Assembly (NCBI GenBank): GCA_052117325.1
Contig: JBQKJJ010000018.1
Direction: 5' to 3' (one strand)
Source of the DNA: CAG-964 sp902789345
GTDB lineage: Bacteria > Bacillota > Clostridia > Oscillospirales > Acutalibacteraceae
DNA: 30,813 nt
The position numbers were made by a program, and so were the translations under genes. Position 1 is the stretch's first letter. Each line of letters begins with the position of its first letter. This document shows, piece by piece, positions 24,243 through 30,813 of this stretch. The notes under the pieces are model-generated. The model was not told the origin of the DNA. It was given only the letters and a program-made list of their open reading frames with translations, and made no database searches.

Positions 24243-25151
24243 TTACTTAACCATGCTTGCAACTTCGTCAGCAAAGTTGTCTTCACGCTTCTCTAAGCCC
24301 TCGCCCTTTTCGTAACGAACGAAGTCTGTAATCTTAATAGAGCCACCTAGCTCCTTAGCAACATTGTTTGTGTACTGAGTAACTGAAAGGCTGCTGTCCT
24401 TAACGAATACCTGGTCAACCAAGCAATTCTCTTTGTAGAACTTGCCGATTTTACCCATAACGATCTTCTCTGCAATAGCCTCAGGCTTACCGCTGTTTAC
24501 AACCTCTGCCTTCATAATGCTCTTCTCGTGCTCCAAAACTTCAGCAGGAACTGACTGCTCGTTTAGGTAGCCAGGGTTAATAGCTGCAATCTGCATAGCA
24601 ATATCCTTAGCATATGTCTGGAAACCGTCTTTGTCAGCAACATCTGTGTCAAACTTAACGATAACACCGATTCTGCCGCCGGCGTGGATGTAAGATGTTA
24701 CTGTACCCTCAAAGCGAGCAAAACGACGAATCTTAATATTCTCACCGATTGTAAGAACCTTTTCCTTTAGCAATGCGTCGATTGTTTCTGTTGAGCCTAC
24801 AGCTGAACAAGCAAGCAAAGCATCAACATCAGCAGGATTATGCACCATAACTGTGTCAGCACATGTCTCAACAAAAGCCTGGAAATCAGCATTCTTAGCA
24901 ACAAAGTCTGTTTCAGCGTTTACTTCGATTACAACACCCAAAGTATTGTCAGCGTTTGTCTTTGCGAAAGCAACACCCTCAGCAGCAATTCTGCCGCTCT
25001 TCTTAGCCTGCTTAGCAAGACCCTGCTCTCTTAGGTAGTCAACTGCTTTATCCATATCACCGTCTGCTTCTGTAAGAGCCTTCTTACAATCCATCATGCC
25101 ACATCCGGTTTTTTCTCTTAATGCTTTTACATCTTTAGCTGTAAATGCCAT
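24243..25151 (-). CDS. tsf: Translation elongation factor Ts
   Basis: 302 residues, a normal length. EF-Ts is the nucleotide exchange factor that regenerates EF-Tu-GTP. The N-terminal UBA-like domain reads FTAKDVKALREKTGCGMMDCKKAL, followed by GRIAAEGV and VIEVNAETDFVAKN, the conserved EF-Tu contact with the TDFV motif; the dimerisation domain carries VRYEKGEGLEKREDNFADEV at the C-terminus. The GAAAGGAAT site supports the start. It follows rpsB by 90 bases in the usual bacterial rpsB-tsf order. Confidence 0.98.
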   Translation of the reverse strand: MAFTAKDVKALREKTGCGMMDCKKALTEADGDMDKAVDYLREQGLAKQAKKSGRIAAEGVAFAKTNADNTLGVVIEVNAETDFVAKNADFQAFVETCADTVMVHNPADVDALLACSAVGSTETIDALLKEKVLTIGENIKIRRFARFEGTVTSYIHAGGRIGVIVKFDTDVADKDGFQTYAKDIAMQIAAINPGYLNEQSVPAEVLEHEKSIMKAEVVNSGKPEAIAEKIVMGKIGKFYKENCLVDQVFVKDSSLSVTQYTNNVAKELGGSIKITDFVRYEKGEGLEKREDNFADEVASMVK

Positions 25152-25188
25152 TTAAAATCATTCCTTTCGTATAGTTATATCTACAGAA

Positions 25189-25218
25189 ATTACAGGGCAG
25201 TAAATTCTACCCTGTAAT
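25189..25218 (-). promoter_or_regulatory. Intercistronic hairpin between rpsB and tsf
   Basis: Stem ATTACAGGG/CCCTGTAAT (25189-25197 with 25210-25218). On the minus strand only TTTCTG follows, so it would be a weak terminator or mRNA stability element adjusting tsf relative to rpsB. Confidence 0.5.
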
Positions 25219-25241
25219 AATTTTTATATCCGGTTCTGAAA

Positions 25242-25997
25242 TTATTCAGCTGCTTCCTCTACAGCCTCTTCTTCTGTCTCAACTGCTTCTTCCGCAGCTG
25301 CAGCTGCGCCCATTTTACCTTCGTTACCCTCGATAATAGCGTTTGCGATAGTACCTGCAATTAACTTAACGGCACGAATAGCGTCATCGTTACCAGGAAT
25401 AACATAGTCAATTTCGTCTGGGTCACAGTTTGTATCTACAATAGCAACTATCGGAATACCTAGCTTCTTAGCCTCTGCTACTGCAATTCTTTCCTTGCGT
25501 GGGTCAACAATGAACAATGCGCCAGGCATTTCCTTCATTTCCTTAATGCCGCCCATAAACTTCTCTAGCTTTTCAATTTCAAGGTTTAGCTTAATAACTT
25601 CCTTCTTTGGTAGAAGATCAAAAGTACCGTCCTCTTCCATTGCACGAAGCTGCTTTAGTCTGTTGATTCTTCTCTGAATTGTTGTGAAGTTAGTCATCAT
25701 ACCGCCTAACCATCTAGCGTTTACATAGAAAGCGCCGGCTCTTTCAGCCTCTTCCTTTACAGAATCCTGAGCCTGCTTCTTTGTACCTACGAAAAGAACG
25801 CTCTTGCCTTCCATTGAAAGGTCACGAACAAAAGCATATGCTTCTTCCAGCTTCTTAACTGTCTTCTGCAGGTCGATAATATAGATACCGTTACGCTCTG
25901 TGAAGATGTATTCAGCCATCTTAGGGTTCCATCTTCTTGTCTGGTGACCAAAGTGTACACCTGCTTCTAAAAGTTGTTTCATTGATACTACTGCCAT
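25242..25997 (-). CDS. rpsB: 30S ribosomal protein S2
   Basis: 251 residues. S2 binds the 30S subunit head-body junction and recruits S1-type proteins. Motifs are unmistakable: MKQLLEAGVHFGHQTRRWNPKM, FVGTKKQAQDSVKEEAERAGAFYVNARWLGGMMTNF, LFIVDPRKERIAVAEAKKLGIPIVAIVDTNCDPDEIDYVIPGNDDA. The C-terminus is a Glu/Ala tail. A strong AAGGAGG site precedes the ATG. The codon use is typical of a highly expressed gene, with many GCT, AAG and CTT codons compared with neighbours. Confidence 0.98.
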   Translation of the reverse strand: MAVVSMKQLLEAGVHFGHQTRRWNPKMAEYIFTERNGIYIIDLQKTVKKLEEAYAFVRDLSMEGKSVLFVGTKKQAQDSVKEEAERAGAFYVNARWLGGMMTNFTTIQRRINRLKQLRAMEEDGTFDLLPKKEVIKLNLEIEKLEKFMGGIKEMKEMPGALFIVDPRKERIAVAEAKKLGIPIVAIVDTNCDPDEIDYVIPGNDDAIRAVKLIAGTIANAIIEGNEGKMGAAAAAEEAVETEEEAVEEAAE

Positions 25998-26029
25998 TTT
26001 AAAAAATCCTCCTTAGGTTATAATCCTCC

Positions 26030-26093
26030 GCTGTACTCAACATAATATTTGCCAACTGTTAATGGCTAACAGCACCTGCAAAAAAGTACCAGC
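26030..26093 (-). promoter_or_regulatory. Structured 5' leader of rpsB-tsf
   Basis: Within a roughly 107-base leader, GCTgGTACT (26085-26093) pairs with AGTACAGC (26030-26037), enclosing a hairpin CTGTTA/TAACAG (26056-26061 with 26067-26072). The closing stem lies just upstream of a second GGAGG sequence. This resembles ribosomal protein leader elements that give feedback control, but I cannot match it to a named family. Confidence 0.45.
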
Positions 26094-26110
26094 GTGCGTA
26101 ATGCCTAAAT

Positions 26111-26139
26111 ATTTTAACACAGACAGAAGATATTTTCAA
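26111..26139 (-). promoter_or_regulatory. Promoter of rpsB-tsf
   Basis: Minus-strand TTGAAA (26134-26139), exactly 17 bases, TAAAAT (26111-26116). It gives a leader of about 107 bases. Confidence 0.8.
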
Positions 26140-26245
26140 GGGTTTTGCAAATTTTTTCTGAAATTAAGGCATATTTATTATATTAGACAACTAATTTGTA
26201 TTTGAAAATAAAAACTGTCCTGTTATTTAGTTAATTTTAAAAATA

Positions 26246-27370
26246 TTATGCATTGTTTTTAAAATACATATACACCTGACATTTTATCATACCGTTGTAC
26301 AATTTTCTGCGTTTGTCCGCCTTGCGTCCGAAAATCGTTTCAAACTCTTCGTCCGGACTGATAATAGTATAGCTATAACCGCTTTTTTGTACAAACCTTT
26401 CCCCCATAGTCTTGTAAAGATGCTGTGCCTGTTCAATATCCAATAGCCTTTCACCGTATGGCGGGTTTGTAATAATGCTGCAGCGTTCAAAGTCCATGGC
26501 AAAATCTTTAATATCTCTCTTTGCAAAATGCAGCTTTTTGCCTACTCCTGCCTTTACGGCATTTGCCGCGGAAAGCTCCAAGGCGTTTTGGTCAATATCA
26601 TAGCCGTAGCCCTCAAACAAAGCGTCCTGTTTTTCTTCGGAAATTGCCCTTTCAATTTCTTGCCGCCATATGTCACTGCTGATACAGCCCCAGTGCTTTG
26701 AAGTAAAATCACGATTCTTTCCCGGCGCTATATTCATTGCTTTTAGTGCCGCTTCAATTAAAATTGTACCGGAGCCGCAAAACGGGTCTGCAACAATGTG
26801 GTTGCTGTGTATGTGAGATAAATCAGCCATTACAGCAGCCAATGTTTCTTTTATTGGTGCTTCTGTAGACACGGCACGGTAGCCACGCTTGTGTAGACCA
26901 CTGCCGGAGGTGTCTATCATAATGCTTACTTTATTTTTCATAATTAAAAACTGTACCTGGTAAAGCTCGCCTGTTTCTTCAAGCCACTGCACTTTGTATT
27001 TGCTTTTTAGTCTTTCAACTATTGCTTTTTTTATTATTTTTTGGCAGGATGGCACACTGCTAAGCTGTGAATTTAGGCTTCTGCCTTTAACAGGAAATTT
27101 GTCTGTTTTCCCTATCCATTGCTCCCAAGGCAATGCCTTTACACCTTGAAACAGTTCTTCAAAGGTTTTTGCAGTAAACTTACCCATTTCTATCAGGATT
27201 CTTTCACTGTATCTTGAGCAGATATTTGTTCTTGCCAAAATATTATAGTCACCGCTGAAATTAACTCTGCCGTTTTCCGGAGAAACATTTTCAGCTCCCA
27301 GCCTTTTAAGCTCCTGTGCTACTATACCCTCTACCCCTAGCAGACAAGGTGCTGTAAAGTTTATATTCAT
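26246..27370 (-). CDS. THUMP-domain class I SAM-dependent RNA methyltransferase (RlmL/YpsC type)
   Basis: 374 residues from ATG 27370, which has a GAAAGGA site; an in-frame ATG at 27445 lies upstream of the gene's -10 box and is rejected. The N-terminus starts NINFTAPCLLGVEGIVAQELKRLG, then a THUMP RNA-binding region (about 40-150). The UPF0020/Rossmann part carries IHSNHIVADPFCGSGTILIEAALKA (SAM binding) and SIITNPPYGERL, the NPPY motif of N-methyltransferases. Relatives make m2G at 23S rRNA positions or in tRNA. The exact target cannot be read here. It has its own promoter with a terminator-like hairpin in the leader. Confidence 0.9.
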   Translation of the reverse strand: MNINFTAPCLLGVEGIVAQELKRLGAENVSPENGRVNFSGDYNILARTNICSRYSERILIEMGKFTAKTFEELFQGVKALPWEQWIGKTDKFPVKGRSLNSQLSSVPSCQKIIKKAIVERLKSKYKVQWLEETGELYQVQFLIMKNKVSIMIDTSGSGLHKRGYRAVSTEAPIKETLAAVMADLSHIHSNHIVADPFCGSGTILIEAALKAMNIAPGKNRDFTSKHWGCISSDIWRQEIERAISEEKQDALFEGYGYDIDQNALELSAANAVKAGVGKKLHFAKRDIKDFAMDFERCSIITNPPYGERLLDIEQAQHLYKTMGERFVQKSGYSYTIISPDEEFETIFGRKADKRRKLYNGMIKCQVYMYFKNNA

Positions 27371-27385
27371 TGTTATTTTCCTTTC

Positions 27386-27420
27386 AAAAAGGCGGCTAAC
27401 AGCATAAGCCGCTAACCGCC
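27386..27420 (-). terminator. Terminator-like hairpin inside the methyltransferase leader
   Basis: A 13-bp stem (27391-27403 with 27408-27420, pairing all along with three G-U), four-base loop, then five U on the minus strand. It follows the hpf stop by about 50 bases, so it can end hpf transcripts, but it also lies downstream of the methyltransferase promoter and 16 bases before its ATG, with the U-run abutting the ribosome site. Confidence 0.75.
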
Positions 27421-27435
27421 ACAAACTGTAGATAT

Positions 27436-27464
27436 AGTATACCACAGCTTTAAATTCTATTCAA
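27436..27464 (-). promoter_or_regulatory. Promoter of the RNA methyltransferase gene
   Basis: Minus-strand TTGAAT (27459-27464), 17 bases, TATACT (27436-27441), just after the hpf stop. The predicted start is near 27429, ten bases before the hairpin at 27391-27420. Confidence 0.65.
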
Positions 27465-27470
27465 TATTAA

Positions 27471-28031
27471 TTAATACTCTTCCTCATCGCCCGGAACCAA
27501 CAAGCCGTATCTGCCGTCTTTTCTCTTGTATACAAGTGAAATATCGTCTGTGTCTGCATCCTGGAACATATAGAACTGGTGATTTAGCAGGTTCATTTGA
27601 AGAACTGCTTCTTCTACAGACATTGGCTTAACGGGAATTGTTTTTGTTCTGGCAATTTCAAAGGTCGATTCCTCGTCCTCTTCGTAATCGTCATATGTGA
27701 AATGATAATTTTCAACAAAGCTGTCAATAGCGGCTGCTGATTTATTTCTCTTTTCAAGTCTTGTTTTGTTTTTACGAATTAATCCGCCTAAAATATCAAC
27801 AACCTTGTCCAAAGCGTCGTTCATTTCAGAACAGGTATTCTCCGCACGGTACAGCATACCGTTATCTCTAATAGTAAGCTCGACAGTCTGATTATTCTTT
27901 TGCAGTGTAACGGTTACATTAGCCTCTGCCTTATCGCTAAAAATTCTCTCGAATTTACTTAGTTTCTTTTCTACTCGCTCTTTAAAATTATCCTTTAGAT
28001 TTACATTTTTTCCAATATAAGTAATCTTCAT
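27471..28031 (-). CDS. hpf: Ribosome hibernation promoting factor, long form
   Basis: 186 residues. Long HPF binds the 30S A/P region and dimerises ribosomes to 100S particles in stationary phase. The N-terminal domain (1-100) reads MKITYIGKNVNLKDNFKERVEKKLSKFER, with TVELTIRDNGMLYRAENTCSEMNDALDKVVDIL. An acidic linker (about 110-122) connects to the C-terminal dimerisation domain (IARTKTIPVKPMSVEEAVLQMNLLNHQFYMFQDADTDDISLVYKRKDGRYGLL). An AGGAGG site precedes the start. Upstream is an extended -10 promoter. Confidence 0.97.
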   Translation of the reverse strand: MKITYIGKNVNLKDNFKERVEKKLSKFERIFSDKAEANVTVTLQKNNQTVELTIRDNGMLYRAENTCSEMNDALDKVVDILGGLIRKNKTRLEKRNKSAAAIDSFVENYHFTYDDYEEDEESTFEIARTKTIPVKPMSVEEAVLQMNLLNHQFYMFQDADTDDISLVYKRKDGRYGLLVPGDEEEY

Positions 28032-28088
28032 AAAACTACCTCCTAGGTATATTCTCTAACAAAAGCTTTTTACTTCCTTTTGTTGTAA

Positions 28089-28097
28089 AACATTATA
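28089..28097 (-). promoter_or_regulatory. Extended -10 promoter of hpf
   Basis: The minus strand shows TGTTATAAT with a perfect TATAAT at 28092-28097; the -35 region is poor, as is normal for extended -10 promoters. It is about 60 bases upstream of the hpf start. Confidence 0.5.
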
Positions 28098-28173
28098 ACA
28101 CATATTTTGTAAAAAATAAATACAATTCGTAAATTTTTTGTTAGTAATTTTTATAAAGTGCTTATTTATATTC

Positions 28174-28213
28174 AAAAAAACAGATACACCGTAACTAGCT
28201 ACAATGTATCTGT
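28174..28213 (-). terminator. Terminator of the 386-residue membrane protein gene
   Basis: Stem ACAGATACA/TGTATCTGT (28180-28188 with 28205-28213) with an inner GTA/TAC, followed on the minus strand by seven T. A strong intrinsic terminator. Confidence 0.85.
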
Positions 28214-28232
28214 AAAAACATTTATAATTTAC

Positions 28233-29393
28233 TTAGTCTGTTTCCGAGCGGATTTCGTTAATAAGCTTGTCAATATCCGCAATGCTTTGCTCAAGCTTGT
28301 TGTCCTCCTCGGATACATCGGTTGATTTGCCGTTGAAGTATTCCTGAGAAAGTGGGTTATACTTGTCCGGATTTTTATCTTCCTTTTCCATGGAATCAAT
28401 AACCTCATCCACACCGTCAAGCTCGCTGTTTACACTTTCATCAACATCTGTAATGTCAACATGATTAATTGATGAACGGTTAAGCTGTTCTTTTTCGATC
28501 TCGTCGTTATGGCTTTCCTCAGTTTTGTCGTTGGTATTGTTGCTTTCCAGCTCTGTTGCTTCTTTTTCGGTTGCGTTAGTTGTAAGTTCTATCATCATAA
28601 ACAGCAGGTAAAAAGCCAGGCAAACGAATCCAATTATTTCTACATTATTCAGTGTATATTCGTTTAAAGAACCAATGCCGTTGCCGTCTACAACAACATA
28701 TGCTCCTCTGGTTGTTATTTGGTCAACAGCATTTGCAACTGCATACACTATGGTAACAACAAACGCAGGCATACCGTAAAGTATTGTGCCCTTTACAGGG
28801 TTCTTGCAAACCGATTCTTGATATATTAGTGACAGGTTAAACAGTGCCATAATCATAAAGGACATTAAGAAAAGATTTGTCATATCAAAGGCATTTACAG
28901 ACTGTCTTGAGTAAGTAACAAAGGTAACTATAAGCTTAACACAGCACCAAAGCGGCGCAACTATGGAAAACAGTCCCATTTTTTTAGCTATGTTTCTTCC
29001 TGATATTGAAGACAAACCCATAAGTATTATTGCTATGCCGCCAAGCAGCCCAAATATAGAATCAATTATTGTTCCAAAATTAAGAGTAGTAATTTTTCCC
29101 AATGTAGCTCCTGAATTAAAAATAAACAGTGCTGCCGATATTACAGCAAAAAAACCTGCCGGAACATTTCGTCGCGGCTTACAGTAAGGAGAGGTTTTTC
29201 TGTCTATACCACAAAAAATCAGCAATACTACAAATAATACGGCCACCATACAGGTATAGATAACCCACGCTGTACCTGTGCTGATAAAGCCTGTATCAAT
29301 GCCTTGGTCAATAAACAGCTTTTGGTACAGTCTTAATATAACAGACAAAATGGCAATGGGGATAAACGGAATCCACGATAATTTAAATTTCAT
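28233..29393 (-). CDS. Multi-pass membrane protein with acidic cytoplasmic tail, function unknown
   Basis: 386 residues. About eight hydrophobic segments are visible (roughly 6-22, 43-62, 79-94, 108-128, 141-160, 172-191, 207-225 and 251-272). Residues about 275-386 form a polar, strongly acidic tail rich in Glu, Asp and Asn with no predicted globular domain (NNTNDKTEESHNDEIEKEQ). I recognise no transporter motif or catalytic residue. It is monocistronic, divergent from the SpoIID-like gene, with a clear terminator. The start begins MKFKLSWIPF; the sequence before it has only a weak ribosome site (TGAGGTG). Confidence 0.75.
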   Translation of the reverse strand: MKFKLSWIPFIPIAILSVILRLYQKLFIDQGIDTGFISTGTAWVIYTCMVAVLFVVLLIFCGIDRKTSPYCKPRRNVPAGFFAVISAALFIFNSGATLGKITTLNFGTIIDSIFGLLGGIAIILMGLSSISGRNIAKKMGLFSIVAPLWCCVKLIVTFVTYSRQSVNAFDMTNLFLMSFMIMALFNLSLIYQESVCKNPVKGTILYGMPAFVVTIVYAVANAVDQITTRGAYVVVDGNGIGSLNEYTLNNVEIIGFVCLAFYLLFMMIELTTNATEKEATELESNNTNDKTEESHNDEIEKEQLNRSSINHVDITDVDESVNSELDGVDEVIDSMEKEDKNPDKYNPLSQEYFNGKSTDVSEEDNKLEQSIADIDKLINEIRSETD

Positions 29394-29576
29394 ATTTACA
29401 CCTCAAGTATTTTATTGTAGGACTTCCTAAATATATAAATCATAAAAAGCAGTAGATACTAATAATATTTATATATAAAAGTTATTCAGCACATTTAATT
29501 TTATTCAAATAATTAGATGTTGTCAATACATATGAGAACATATTTACATTGTATTAAGAAAAGGAATGGTAATTAT

Positions 29577-30665
29577 ATGAAAAAAGGCATAGTAGCTGTA
29601 ATACTTACAATAATAACAATAGCTGTGGTTCCTCTTATTTCAATTATGGGAGGCGGTAGAAGTGAAAAATCTTCTGCCGCTGTATTGGCAACCGAGTCAG
29701 TTACTGAAAAAAATACATATACAGTACCGTCAGATGAAAATACAGAGAAATCTTCCAAACCGGTAAGTACAACCAAAGCCGAAACTTCAACCACCCCACC
29801 GAAAAGTTCAGCTGCTGCCGAGAATACATATAAAATTTATGATAAGTCAACAAAGAAAGTAATTACCGTAAATGATGTTGATTTTTGCTGTGGTGCGCTT
29901 GCAACGGAAACAGAGGCAGACATTCCTACAGAAGCACTTAAAGCGCAGGCCGTAGCTATACACACATATTATACACACTTAAGAGATGAAAGCAGGAAGC
30001 AAAATAAGGAATATGACTTTCAGTGCAACAGTAAAATATGGGAGGTTTACGCTGATAAAAATGATATTAAAGCCAAGTGGGGCGATACCTTTGAGGAAAG
30101 CTTTGGAGCTATTGAAAAGGCTGTAAAAGAGGTTTCGGATATACTTGTTTTGTATAATGACAGCCCTGCTATGACTAAATATTTTGAAATATCTTCGGGG
30201 ACAACTGACAGCTACAGTGAAATATACGGCAAGGACATAAAGTACCTTACTAATGTTGCAACCCCCTATGACACTGTTGCCAACAATTATCAAACAAAAC
30301 AAACCTTTTCTTCTGAGGAGCTTAACAGCCTTATGGGGAAAAAATACAAGGATTACAAGGCTGCGGATGCAGACAAGAATGTGTCGGAAATTAAAAAGAC
30401 CAATTACAGTACAGTTCTAAGCCTGCGTGTGGGAAATAAAGAAATAAAAGGTTATGAATTTGCTGACATACTGAAGCTGCGCAGCAGTAATTTTAATGTT
30501 GAAACCAAGGAGGGCAACTATATTTTTACAGTTTATGGCTACGGTGAAAATATAGGTTTAAGTAAATTCGGAAGCTGTCAGTTGGCAAAGCAAGGCAGCA
30601 GCTACATTGAAATTCTTGAATACTACTATCCGGGAACAAAAATTGTAAGCGGATATAAAATATAA
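29577..30665 (+). CDS. SpoIID/LytB-domain protein (divergent)
   Basis: 362 residues from ATG 29577, which has an AAAGGAATGG site; an in-frame ATG at 29517 lacks one. An N-terminal transmembrane helix (4-24), then a Ser/Thr/Pro/Lys linker (30-80), then the SpoIID domain. SpoIID-type proteins are lytic transglycosylases that cut denuded glycan strands, first known from spore engulfment. The core ATETEADIPTEALKAQAVAIHTYY (from 109) keeps Glu111 and Glu119; SEIYGKDIKYLTNVATPYD and ILEYYYPGTKIVSGY are family-like. The usual GHGVGMSQYGA reads GENIGLSKFGS here, and one of two Cys near HCQVY is absent (QCNSKIWEVY), so activity may differ from true SpoIID. Confidence 0.85.
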   Translation: MKKGIVAVILTIITIAVVPLISIMGGGRSEKSSAAVLATESVTEKNTYTVPSDENTEKSSKPVSTTKAETSTTPPKSSAAAENTYKIYDKSTKKVITVNDVDFCCGALATETEADIPTEALKAQAVAIHTYYTHLRDESRKQNKEYDFQCNSKIWEVYADKNDIKAKWGDTFEESFGAIEKAVKEVSDILVLYNDSPAMTKYFEISSGTTDSYSEIYGKDIKYLTNVATPYDTVANNYQTKQTFSSEELNSLMGKKYKDYKAADADKNVSEIKKTNYSTVLSLRVGNKEIKGYEFADILKLRSSNFNVETKEGNYIFTVYGYGENIGLSKFGSCQLAKQGSSYIEILEYYYPGTKIVSGYKI

Positions 30666-30681
30666 ATAATCAATTTGCTGT

Positions 30682-30702
30682 GCTGTCTGTATTTTCATTT
30701 AC
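30682..30702 (+). terminator. Small hairpin after the SpoIID-like gene
   Basis: GTCTGTA (about 30685-30691) pairs with TACAGAC (about 30700-30706) just after the stop at 30665, running into the right inverted-repeat arm where GTGTGAAAATTTTT follows. Likely part of the gene's 3' end; strength is uncertain. Confidence 0.4.
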
Positions 30703-30703
30703 A

Positions 30704-30813
30704 GACGGTGTGAAAATTTTTCTGTAAATTCAGATCTTCTATGATAATTGATGCGGCTTAACAGCAGATTTCTGGGTTAAACCGTTGTTTATTTAATAGC
30801 AAAAATAAGCTGG
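30704..30813. repeat. Right arm of the 110-bp inverted repeat
   Basis: Exact reverse complement of bases 2-111. It begins 39 bases after the SpoIID-like stop and ends at the last base of the window. Its internal hairpin (30754-30762 with 30776-30784) points the same way relative to the SpoIID-like gene as the left copy does to mscS: both sit immediately 3' of a gene transcribed outward. Confidence 0.93.

Noticed and set aside
27371..27445. Upstream in-frame start for the RNA methyltransferase
   Set aside because: The extension spans the terminator hairpin and most of the promoter, and lacks a ribosome site; the ATG at 27370 has one.
1..30813. Linear plasmid or phage genome with terminal inverted repeats
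   Set aside because: The interior holds rpsB, tsf, hpf, cdaA and other chromosomal core genes, and no replication, capsid, integrase or transposase gene.
1..30813. CRISPR arrays, tRNA or rRNA genes
   Set aside because: No regularly spaced direct repeats, no T-loop/acceptor patterns and no rRNA-like conserved segments were seen in any gap.

Overview
The window reads as a chromosomal segment of a low-GC, Gram-positive anaerobe of the class Clostridia, most likely an Oscillospirales/Ruminococcaceae-type gut bacterium. The evidence is the AT-rich sequence, consistent purine-rich ribosome binding sites with occasional TTG/GTG starts, the Firmicutes-type class III fructose-1,6-bisphosphatase, the cdaA-cdaR pair, RecD2, long-form HPF, and DUF1540, DUF1294 and DUF3343 proteins. 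No tRNA, rRNA, CRISPR array, transposase, integrase or phage gene was seen. Gene content is mostly core metabolism and cell envelope, with several family-specific oddities.

Layout, left to right. 1-111 is one arm of a perfect 110-bp inverted repeat whose other arm is the very end of the window (30704-30813). 127-3793 (minus) holds a large MORN-repeat protein followed by an MscS-type channel. 4126-6739 (minus) holds a lipoprotein fusing a metal/cofactor-type binding domain to a peptidoglycan-binding domain, and a GHL10-family lipoprotein-like hydrolase. 6859-8015 (plus) is a DUF1294 membrane protein coupled to an RluA-type pseudouridine synthase. 8155-10636 (plus) has an Ig-like/NlpC-P60 wall hydrolase and a ZnuA-like lipoprotein. 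10821-12208 (plus) pairs a Se/S-carrier-like DUF3343 protein with a cysteine desulfurase. 12311-14507 (plus) is cdaA-cdaR (c-di-AMP synthesis and its regulator).

14508-15275 has no large gene. It contains a terminator, a well-delimited candidate small RNA (minus) with its own consensus promoter and terminator, and a 55-residue cysteine-rich DUF1540 gene. 15276-16474 has a small membrane protein of unknown function and a CofE-like gene. 16589-19523 is recD2-comF. 19593-22082 (minus) is the hybrid cluster protein hcp with a neighbouring Crp/Fnr regulator (HcpR-like); a perfect palindrome sits at the hcp promoter. 22220-24174 is fbp, broken by a single-base frameshift. 24243-25997 (minus) is rpsB-tsf behind a strong promoter and structured leader. 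26246-28031 (minus) is a THUMP-type RNA methyltransferase and long HPF. 28233-29393 (minus) is a multi-pass membrane protein, and 29577-30665 (plus) a divergent SpoIID/LytB-domain protein.

Themes: envelope maintenance (MscS, NlpC/P60, peptidoglycan-binding lipoprotein, GHL10, SpoIID-like, c-di-AMP), translation (rpsB, tsf, HPF, RluA, RNA methyltransferase), and nitrosative/redox stress (hcp with its regulator). No single multi-gene novel system is evident. The most notable unexplained items are the terminal 110-bp inverted repeats, the candidate sRNA, hairpin-bearing leaders, and the frameshift in fbp. All assignments were made by reading the sequence; no database search was run.
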